From Shouchella miscanthi (GTDB taxonomy: Bacteria; Bacillota; Bacilli; Bacillales; Bacillaceae_D), in contig NZ_CP042163.1 in NCBI RefSeq assembly GCF_007725405.1, positions 2,232,001-2,296,000 on the forward strand: a DNA stretch of 64,000 nucleotides, read 5' to 3'. Of the stretch, positions 7,907 through 14,046 are shown piece after piece (position 1 is the stretch's first letter; each line of letters opens with the position of its first letter). The position numbers and the translations under genes were made by a program. The notes below the pieces were generated by a model. That model did not search any database, was not told the origin of the DNA, and saw nothing but the letters and a program-made list of their open reading frames with translations.

Positions 7907-8840
7907 GAGTTGTTAATTCACCTTTCTTAGATAAGTTCAATACAAGCATATCTTCTGCCACAATAACTGAAGAGAATGCAGCCTTAGCCTCCTGAAGATA
8001 AAACAGTTCATTTTGGGCATAACGTGATGAGATGTGGGTTAAAACAAGGTGTTTTACACCGGCCGAAGTCGCTAACTTTGCCACATCTTCAATAGTTGAA
8101 TGTCCAAAGTCACCTGCATGGGCTTGATGATCGGAAGCAAATGTTGCTTCATGAACAAGTACATCGGCTTCTTTTGCCTGTACACTCACTTCCTCCACAG
8201 GGGCCGTATCTCCACAAATAACGACCGTTCTACCTTTTATCGGTTCCTCAACGTATCGGGAGCCGTCAAGCCACTCTCCATTTTCAAGCTGTACATGCTC
8301 ACCCTTTTTAATTGCCGCATACAAAGGTCCAGGGGAGATGCCTTTTTCGCGTAATGCTTCTACATTCAGCTTGCCAGGCTTTGCTTTTTCTTCTATACGG
8401 AAGCCAAAACTTTGAACCGGGTGTTGTAAGGAAAACACCGAAATGGCACAGTCTTCGTGTTCAAATTGACAAGAACCAGCTAATTCAACAATCGTAAACG
8501 GGTATTTTAAAACCGTATTCGTTGCCGCTAAAGAGTGCTCAATATACGCTTTAATCCCTTTCGGGCCATATATCGTTAATGGAGTCTTCCCACCTTGAAA
8601 AGAACGACTACTTAACAATCCAGGCAATCCATACACGTGATCACCGTGAAGATGGCTTATAAAAATTGTCGAAATTGCCGGTATTGACAATGCTGAGTGA
8701 AGAAATTGGTGCTGTGTTGCTTCTCCACAATCGAATAACCAAACGCCTCTTTTTTGTTCTAAAAACCGTAAAGCAAGTGCACTAACGTTTCGTTTTTTTG
8801 CCGGAACACCTGCCCCTGTTCCTAAAAAATGAAATTCCAT
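7899..8840 (-). CDS. rnz: Ribonuclease Z
   Basis: This 313-residue metallo-beta-lactamase-fold endonuclease matures the 3' ends of tRNA precursors lacking encoded CCA. Visible motifs are FLGTGAGVPAKKRN at the N terminus, the zinc motif SHLHGDH at about 62-68, the GDTAP loop (about 212) and the C-terminal HISSRY. The length matches bacterial RNase Z (~307). It lies 3 bases after the PfpI gene with only a weak ribosome site and is probably coupled to it. The cca gene for CCA addition or repair is also in this window. Confidence 0.95.
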   Translation of the reverse strand: MEFHFLGTGAGVPAKKRNVSALALRFLEQKRGVWLFDCGEATQHQFLHSALSIPAISTIFISHLHGDHVYGLPGLLSSRSFQGGKTPLTIYGPKGIKAYIEHSLAATNTVLKYPFTIVELAGSCQFEHEDCAISVFSLQHPVQSFGFRIEEKAKPGKLNVEALREKGISPGPLYAAIKKGEHVQLENGEWLDGSRYVEEPIKGRTVVICGDTAPVEEVSVQAKEADVLVHEATFASDHQAHAGDFGHSTIEDVAKLATSAGVKHLVLTHISSRYAQNELFYLQEAKAAFSSVIVAEDMLVLNLSKKGELTTHD

Positions 8841-8843
8841 CGT

Positions 8844-9368
8844 TTACTGTTCCGCCAACTTATCCGCAAATGCTTTAGCATAGGGTGGCAAATCCGGCGG
8901 TCGTCTGCTTGAGATAATATGGCCATCACCGATAACAGCCGTATCGTGCCACGTAGCTCCTGCATTCACCATATCGTCTTTAATGCCTGGAGTGCTTGTC
9001 ACATTTCTCCCTTGTAAAATATTAGCAGAGATTAATACCCAGCCAGCATGGCAAATTTGTCCGATTGGCTTTTGATCTTGATCCATTTCCTTGACAATGG
9101 ATAGCAACGTTTCATAGCGACGTAACTTGTCTGGTGCCCATCCACCTGGAATCAAGATACCGTCATATTGGGAAGCTTGCACTTCATCAAATGCGTACGC
9201 CGCAGTTGCCGGCACTCCATATTTACCGATATATGTCTTTCCTTTTTCTTGTCCAACAAGATCGACAATGGCGCCTTCTTCTTGTAAGCGGAGAATCGGA
9301 TACCAAAGTTCTAAGTCTTCAAATTCTTCATCTACCGCGGCTATAATCTTCTTTCCTTTTAACCTCAT
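8844..9368 (-). CDS. DJ-1/PfpI family protein (YfkM/YraA type)
   Basis: This 174-residue PfpI/DJ-1-fold protein has the nucleophile elbow QICHAGW (Cys about 107) preceded by ILIPGGWAPD, as in the YfkM/YraA/YhbO stress proteins. Family members have been described as proteases, chaperones or deglycases, and the physiological role is debated. I place the start at the ATG after AGAGGTGACAAT; an upstream ATG would put that ribosome site inside the gene. It starts 21 bases after the ilvA stop and runs into rnz, so it is part of this compact operon. Confidence 0.88.
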   Translation of the reverse strand: MRLKGKKIIAAVDEEFEDLELWYPILRLQEEGAIVDLVGQEKGKTYIGKYGVPATAAYAFDEVQASQYDGILIPGGWAPDKLRRYETLLSIVKEMDQDQKPIGQICHAGWVLISANILQGRNVTSTPGIKDDMVNAGATWHDTAVIGDGHIISSRRPPDLPPYAKAFADKLAEQ

Positions 9369-9389
9369 ATTGTCACCTCTTCTTACCAT

Positions 9390-10634
9390 TTAAATTAATA
9401 ATGAAAATAGACTTTCATTTTTATTTACTTCTTCGTAACCGAACCCTAGCTCGTCCATTCGCTGAATAAGCCCCTCATAATCTTTATTCGATTTTAATTC
9501 TATACCGATTAACACCGGTCCGCTTGACTTATTATTTTTCTTTGTATATTCAAAACGAGTAATATCGTCTTCAGGTCCAAGTACATAAAGAATGAATTCT
9601 TTTAATGCTCCGGCTCGTTGAGGAAACTCAATAATAAAGTAATGCTGTAGTCCTTCATATACGAGGGAACGTTCACGTATTTCTTCCATACGGCCAATAT
9701 CGTTATTTCCCCCACTGACTACGCAAACGACAGATTTCCCTTTTATTTTATCAGCATAAAGATCAAGAGCTGCAATTGGCATCGCTCCAGCAGGCTCGGC
9801 AACAATCGCATTTTCATTGTACAGTTTTAGAATCGTCGTACAGATTTTTCCTTCGGGGACTAAAATAATATCATCTAAATACTGTTTACAGATGTTGTAC
9901 GTTTTCTCACCGACACGCTTTACCGCAGCTCCATCTACAAACTTATTAATTTCAGGAAGCTCTACTACACCACCTTGCTTAATCGCTTCCTTCATAGATG
10001 CGGCGCCAGCTGGCTCACAGCCAATCATTTTTGTGGCTGGACTAATGCTTTTAATATATGTAGAAATGCCACTAATCAATCCGCCACCGCCAATAGATGA
10101 AAAGATATAATCAGGGGTTTCTTCCATATCATTTAATATCTCCAAACCAACCGTTCCTTGCCCAGCAATAATATGGTCTTGATCAAATGGATGAATAAAC
10201 GCCAAATTATGCTCGTCACGGTAACGCATGGCCTCTGCATAGGAATCATCAAATGTATCGCCCGTTAATCGAACATCAACATAATCTCTGCCGAAAAATT
10301 CTACTTGCGCGACTTTTTGCTTCGGCGTTGTTGACGGCATAAAAATGACACCTTTAATTTTTAATGCTTGGCAAGAATACGCAACACCTTGGGCATGATT
10401 TCCTGCACTTGCACATACAACACCAGCGTCTAATTCTTCTTTTGAAAGCGAAGAAATTTGGTAATACGCCCCTCGAATTTTAAAGGAACGGACGACTTGA
10501 AGGTCTTCGCGTTTTAAATACACCGTACAGCCGTATCGCTCTGAAAGCACTTGATCCTTTTGCAATGGCGTATGAGTAATAATGTCTTTAAGCATTTGAT
10601 TTGCTCGAATAATATCTTGTAGGGTTGTCGCCAT
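9390..10634 (-). CDS. ilvA: Threonine dehydratase (threonine ammonia-lyase), biosynthetic
   Basis: This 414-residue fold-type II PLP enzyme converts threonine to 2-oxobutanoate, the first step to isoleucine. The Schiff-base lysine lies in VRSFKIRGAY (about residue 53), the substrate loop is SAGNHAQG, and the phosphate-binding glycines lie in SSIGGGG. Residues ~330-414 form one ACT-like regulatory domain, as in B. subtilis IlvA (422 residues), unlike the two-domain E. coli enzyme. GAAAGGACG precedes the ATG at 10634. It heads the five-gene run that ends with brxA. I see no T-box upstream. Confidence 0.93.
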   Translation of the reverse strand: MATTLQDIIRANQMLKDIITHTPLQKDQVLSERYGCTVYLKREDLQVVRSFKIRGAYYQISSLSKEELDAGVVCASAGNHAQGVAYSCQALKIKGVIFMPSTTPKQKVAQVEFFGRDYVDVRLTGDTFDDSYAEAMRYRDEHNLAFIHPFDQDHIIAGQGTVGLEILNDMEETPDYIFSSIGGGGLISGISTYIKSISPATKMIGCEPAGAASMKEAIKQGGVVELPEINKFVDGAAVKRVGEKTYNICKQYLDDIILVPEGKICTTILKLYNENAIVAEPAGAMPIAALDLYADKIKGKSVVCVVSGGNNDIGRMEEIRERSLVYEGLQHYFIIEFPQRAGALKEFILYVLGPEDDITRFEYTKKNNKSSGPVLIGIELKSNKDYEGLIQRMDELGFGYEEVNKNESLFSLLI

Positions 10635-10734
10635 TCTACTACGTCCTTTCAGCTTAAACATTTACACATAAAATACATCTTATAATGAAATAATCTTACC
10701 ATAGTGTCGTTCAAATAGAAATGGAATAGTGCGC

Positions 10735-10763
10735 TTGCACAAGGAGCCGTCATCTTTTATAAT
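10735..10763 (+). promoter_or_regulatory. Predicted sigma-A promoter for the 65-residue membrane protein
   Basis: TTGCAC and TATAAT are separated by exactly 17 bases, 67 bases before the GTG start. It is divergent from ilvA. Confidence 0.65.
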
Positions 10764-10769
10764 AAGAAG

Positions 10770-10783
10770 TGTGAACGTTTGCA
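10770..10783 (+). promoter_or_regulatory. cre-like dyad at the predicted transcription start
   Basis: TGTGAACGTTTGCA has dyad symmetry about the central CG and fits the CcpA consensus TGWNANCGNTNWCA at all but one defined position. Its place at about +1 of the preceding promoter would fit repression. CcpA binding is an inference. Confidence 0.45.
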
Positions 10784-10829
10784 CGTCCTATACATAGTTA
10801 AAAACCGTCAATAAAAAGGAGGTTATGTC

Positions 10830-11027
10830 GTGTTCAAAAAAAGCATTGTTGCTCTTATTATGATTGCTATTTTATCTGTTCTTGTCTATGAACCAACTGC
10901 TTTAGCTGCCGCTGCAGAGGCTAGTGAAGGCGATAGTCCGGATACGATGTTACGATGGACGCTAAATATACTGTCTATTGCTACTCTAGGATTTTTATCG
11001 TATTTAATTATTTTTGACCGTAATTAA
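10830..11027 (+). CDS. Small membrane protein, unknown
   Basis: This 65-residue protein starts at GTG behind AAAAAGGAGG. An N-terminal hydrophobic helix (about 6-22) ends in TALAAAAEA, which looks like a signal-peptidase site. A short acidic stretch follows (EGDSPD), then a second hydrophobic helix (about 44-60) ending FDRN. The mature protein could be a single-span peptide with about 20 residues outside the membrane. It is monocistronic with its own promoter and terminator. I do not recognise the family. Confidence 0.75.
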   Translation: MFKKSIVALIMIAILSVLVYEPTALAAAAEASEGDSPDTMLRWTLNILSIATLGFLSYLIIFDRN

Positions 11028-11028
11028 T

Positions 11029-11057
11029 CCAATTAAGCGATCTTAATTGGATTTTTT
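11029..11057 (+). terminator. Terminator of the 65-residue gene
   Basis: The 9-bp stem CCAATTAAG / CTTAATTGG with a GCGAT-type loop is followed by six T residues, one base after the stop codon. Confidence 0.88.
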
Positions 11058-11062
11058 AGCGC

Positions 11063-11103
11063 AAAAAACCATCCGACTAACGATCGTTAGTCGGATGGTT
11101 TTG
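11063..11103. terminator. Strong palindromic terminator after yppE
   Basis: A nearly perfect 32-base palindrome (ACCATCCGACTAACG and its complement) is flanked by A6 and TTTTGTT. It overlaps the last codons of yppE on the minus strand. Confidence 0.75.
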
Positions 11104-11479
11104 TTGTCTGCGCTAGCTTAATTTCTTCTAAAACCGTATCCAGCACAAACGTAACAGATTTAAACGTCTCTCGTTGTCTTCTCATGCCAGAGGATGGATA
11201 AAAAGACTTTATAGCGACAACATCTAAGTTTTCAACAGTTTGTTCAACTTGGCTCACATGGACAAGCTTTGTATAATGCTGCATAAGAAACGGCTTCACT
11301 AAGCTCGCCCATTCTTGTGCCAGCGGCTGCACTTGATCAGCAAAGGGCTTTACTTTCCCATAAAAATCAACTTCATAATTAGAATCCTTTTTTACAACGT
11401 TTATATAAAACGCTTCTGCCTCTTTCGTAAGCGCACGTAGCGCTTCTGTGGTCTGTTTTAACCTATCCATTCGTAACAC
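11087..11479 (-). CDS. yppE: YppE-like protein (DUF1798)
   Basis: This is a 130-residue helical protein without membrane segments, cysteines or signal sequence. Length, the helical-bundle appearance and its place close to yppC, recU and ponA match B. subtilis YppE, a four-helix-bundle DUF1798 protein of unknown function. The start may be internal (MDRLKQTTEAL), because no strong ribosome site precedes the first ATG; CGAGGTG lies 5 bases before it. Confidence 0.75.
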   Translation of the reverse strand: MLRMDRLKQTTEALRALTKEAEAFYINVVKKDSNYEVDFYGKVKPFADQVQPLAQEWASLVKPFLMQHYTKLVHVSQVEQTVENLDVVAIKSFYPSSGMRRQRETFKSVTFVLDTVLEEIKLAQTTKPSD

Positions 11480-11512
11480 CTCGACTGTTAGTGTAGCAAG
11501 GAATAACGAATT

Positions 11513-12037
11513 TTAAAAGCTAAAAAAAGACAAAATGGCTTTCCATGTCCGATGGGGATAGCGCCTTGGCTCTTTATACGACCTACCAGTATCATCGTTC
11601 TCTTGTTGATAGCGCTCTTCCATTTGTATTAAGCGATTTTCAAGCCGATCCAATACTTTCATCATATCGTCTAGTTCTGAGCGATGCTTTAAAAGCTGAT
11701 AGCTAACAACATCATCTGCTTTCGTCTCTAATCGTTGCTCTAGAACGTGAACTTGTTGGTACATTTGCTCTAATTTTGCATCATATTGCTTTTTTGGAAC
11801 CGATGGGATACGCTTTTCTTTCTCTTGCTTAGAATCAAGTGAAATGTCTTTTAACTTCTTCCCTGCTCGTAATTGTTCCTGTATGGCGCGAAATAATGGT
11901 AAATGTTCATCTGTATATAAGAAATGTCCCTGTTCATTCACATCGCACGAAATTTTAAAGAACTTTGTCCAGCGTTGAATGGTCGTTGGATTGACGCCTA
12001 GCTCCATTGATACTTCCTTTGTTTTATAGCTCGCCAT
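11513..12037 (-). CDS. racA: Chromosome-anchoring protein RacA
   Basis: RacA condenses and tethers the chromosome origin region to the cell pole during entry into sporulation, working with DivIVA. This 174-residue protein has an N-terminal MerR-like helix-turn-helix (KTKEVSMELGVNPTTIQRW, residues ~5-24), a central coiled coil (about 85-145) and a basic C-terminal tail ending AILSFFSF. The B. subtilis protein is 184 residues. The ATG at 12037 is preceded by TTGAGGAGTG; a longer ORF start has no ribosome site. A candidate SigH promoter lies 40-65 bases upstream, which fits early sporulation control. A generic MerR-like coiled-coil protein is the alternative. Confidence 0.78.
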   Translation of the reverse strand: MASYKTKEVSMELGVNPTTIQRWTKFFKISCDVNEQGHFLYTDEHLPLFRAIQEQLRAGKKLKDISLDSKQEKEKRIPSVPKKQYDAKLEQMYQQVHVLEQRLETKADDVVSYQLLKHRSELDDMMKVLDRLENRLIQMEERYQQENDDTGRSYKEPRRYPHRTWKAILSFFSF

Positions 12038-12074
12038 GTTCGGTTCACTCCTCAACATATTATCGTTGCTATAC

Positions 12075-12103
12075 ACATTCTCTCTTCACTTTGTTATTCC
12101 TAC
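12075..12103 (-). promoter_or_regulatory. Candidate SigH promoter of racA
   Basis: On the minus strand GTAGGAATA (fits RWAGGAWWW) and AGAAT (fits HGAAT) are separated by 13 bases, ~40 bases before the racA start. RacA is a SigH-dependent sporulation gene in B. subtilis. Confidence 0.5.
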
Positions 12104-12147
12104 AAGGCTGACAAAACTAGTTTTCATTCAACAAAGATTGTAGGAAT
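12096..12147. repeat. Inverted repeat between racA and the 36-residue gene
   Basis: The perfect 10-bp arms ATTCCTACAA and TTGTAGGAAT are 32 bases apart and enclose the palindrome AAAACTAGTTTT (12113-12124). A second dyad, TTATCCG / CGGATAA, follows at 12153-12177. There are no T-runs, so these are operators or promoter elements rather than terminators. Confidence 0.6.
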
Positions 12148-12221
12148 CCGTTTTATCCGCATTTATTCGACGGATAATTTGCGATTTGTTGCCTCATACT
12201 GTTGCTAAGGGGGTGATTTTG

Positions 12222-12332
12222 TTGAAAGAGAAAAAACAACGACAAAAAGAATCAAAGAAAACAACGAAAAGAGAGCATACTACTTCGGAATTAGACAAAA
12301 AACTTGGTGGTCCAAATCGACCAGCGGAATAA
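12222..12332 (+). CDS. Very small basic protein ending LGGPNRPAE
   Basis: This 36-residue lysine-rich protein starts at TTG behind AAGGGGGTGAT, a near-perfect complement of 16S rRNA. The first ~18 residues are almost all Lys/Gln/Glu/Arg/Thr. The C terminus reads LDKKLGGPNRPAE. I recall short Bacillus proteins, some spore-associated, that end in a similar GPNRP motif, but cannot name the family. A terminator follows directly, and the gene is divergent from the sporulation gene racA, which suggests but does not prove a sporulation role. Confidence 0.7.
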   Translation: MKEKKQRQKESKKTTKREHTTSELDKKLGGPNRPAE

Positions 12333-12333
12333 A

Positions 12334-12364
12334 TAAAAAAAGCTGTTTCACACAGCTTTTTTTA
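12334..12364. terminator. Bidirectional terminator
   Basis: The stem AAAAGCTGT / ACAGCTTTT has a 5-base loop with T-runs in both directions. It serves the 36-residue gene and the convergent yppC. Confidence 0.85.
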
Positions 12365-13264
12365 TTTGTCTTTCTTTAGCCAGTTCAAACAAGCCAATTC
12401 CATTTGTGCAATGTATGGGTTAATTGTTTTGGGCTTACATACTTCTAAAGGCGTAAAAAGCCGCTCCACTTTCTCCGGTTGCCGCGATTCATACCAATCA
12501 GTTGGCTCAACGTTAGCATGTGAACAACGTGGATAAACAACACGAATGGGCAAACTTTTTTTCACAGCACCATAATCCCCTCTTGAGCCAGTCGGTTCTA
12601 CTTCATCCATAAATTGATGAAATTGATACTGTAGCGTTGGATGATACAGTAGATGTGCTAATCGTTTCCCTAGTTCAATTCTTTTTATCGGATTTGCAAA
12701 GTCTTTAACGCATTCACCATACATTGTTTTCCTCGTACATGGCATTTGCGGAAAAAGAACATGGCTAAAATGAAGGTAAGACTCCATTTTATATAAAGCC
12801 GATTGAAAAAATGCTTCTACTTTTGACCGTTGAAACAAGTGCTCCTCTACCATCATTTGTTCATTAATAATGAGTGCATTCATAAGACGCCATTCATCTT
12901 TTTCTTCAATAAACCGATTCCATTCTCGTAGCATGAATAAAGAAACACCATATTCCTGTAGTGGTAACACATTCCACTTCCCAGTTCGTTTATATTTTTC
13001 GTACGTCAGTAGCTGAGGATAGGCGTCTCGAAAAATAAGCCAGTTTGCCCGTTCATAAATCCAAGCAATGTTCTGACGTGTTGAACGAGTCAATAAAGAC
13101 TGAAATGGTTCAGTTGTTAAATCCGTTAAATTCCAGCCTGCATTACGAGACACCATCCCTGCTAAACGTGCCCAACGTATTTCTGGATGCTTACGTCCAA
13201 ATTGCTCATACGCCTTTGTTCGTGCTATATTGTCAACATTAAAAGTAGCTACTCGTCGATCCAT
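12362..13264 (-). CDS. yppC: YppC-like protein (DUF2515)
   Basis: This 300-residue cytosolic protein is rich in Trp and Tyr. It is encoded divergently from recU, exactly where B. subtilis has yppC beside recU-ponA. Conserved-looking blocks are the N-terminal FNVDNIARTKAYEQFGRKHP and the central EYGVSLFMLREWN. It matches the DUF2515 family, which has no assigned activity. The length is somewhat short for the family. No membrane helix is evident. Confidence 0.82.
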   Translation of the reverse strand: MDRRVATFNVDNIARTKAYEQFGRKHPEIRWARLAGMVSRNAGWNLTDLTTEPFQSLLTRSTRQNIAWIYERANWLIFRDAYPQLLTYEKYKRTGKWNVLPLQEYGVSLFMLREWNRFIEEKDEWRLMNALIINEQMMVEEHLFQRSKVEAFFQSALYKMESYLHFSHVLFPQMPCTRKTMYGECVKDFANPIKRIELGKRLAHLLYHPTLQYQFHQFMDEVEPTGSRGDYGAVKKSLPIRVVYPRCSHANVEPTDWYESRQPEKVERLFTPLEVCKPKTINPYIAQMELACLNWLKKDK

Positions 13265-13426
13265 TTCATGTTTTCCCTCATTTTTTCATTAATTTTTCAA
13301 CAGATCGCGTGTTCTCTTCCGTTACTTTTTTCCATTGTATGTTAAACTATAGATTGGCTTACTAATTACCTTTCCTCGATCTCTTTAAAACCATGCGAAC
13401 AATTTTACCGGGAAGGTTGTGAGAAC

Positions 13427-14026
13427 TTGTCAATTCAATATCCTAATGGGAAACGCTATCGAACAAGAACAAAACAAGAAATAAATAAGCCAAGTGCCTC
13501 TATTGCTTATGGTGGAAGAGGAATGTCTTTTGAAGCGGACATCGATGAATCGAATCAATTTTACTTAATGAAAGAAAAAGCAGTCATTCATAAAAAACCT
13601 ACGCCAATTCAAATTGTTCAAGTGGATTACCCAAAGCGAAGTGCAGCGGTTATTAAAGAGGCCTATTTTAAACAAGCGTCTACCACCGATTATAATGGCG
13701 TATATAAAGGTCGTTACATTGATTTTGAAGCAAAGGAGACAAAAAATAAGACGTCATTCCCTTTGCAAAATATCCATTCACATCAAGTCGATCATATGCG
13801 AACGGTTGTTCAACAACATGGAATTTGCTTTTTATTGATCCGGTTTTTCTATACGAAAGAAGTCTACTTGCTCGATGCAACCATGCTGATTTCTTTTTAT
13901 GATAACCAAAAAGAGCGAAAGTCTATAAAAAAAGCAGATATTGAAACATACGGTCATATTGTTCATACAGGATATCAGCCATTTGTTGATTATTTACGAA
14001 CGGTCGATGAACTCTATATTAAGTAA
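13427..14026 (+). CDS. recU: Holliday junction resolvase RecU
   Basis: This 199-residue RecU resolves four-way DNA junctions in recombination and DNA repair in Firmicutes. The nuclease core is visible as YGGRGMSFEADIDESNQFY (N-terminal Glu), then YNGVYKGRYIDFEAKETKNK, which carries the catalytic Asp, Glu and Lys of the PD-(D/E)xK fold, and later HQVDHMRTV. The start is TTG behind GGGAAGG; no better in-frame start exists. As in B. subtilis, ponA follows (20 bases downstream) in the same transcript. Confidence 0.95.
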   Translation: MSIQYPNGKRYRTRTKQEINKPSASIAYGGRGMSFEADIDESNQFYLMKEKAVIHKKPTPIQIVQVDYPKRSAAVIKEAYFKQASTTDYNGVYKGRYIDFEAKETKNKTSFPLQNIHSHQVDHMRTVVQQHGICFLLIRFFYTKEVYLLDATMLISFYDNQKERKSIKKADIETYGHIVHTGYQPFVDYLRTVDELYIK

Positions 14027-14046
14027 GCATCAAAGGGGAGAAAAAG

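Noticed and set aside
13680-13880. Antisense ORF within recU, and many similar antisense frames in ponA, dynA, trp and aro genes
   Set aside because: They follow the codon pattern of the opposite strand and have no ribosome sites; they are shadows of real genes.
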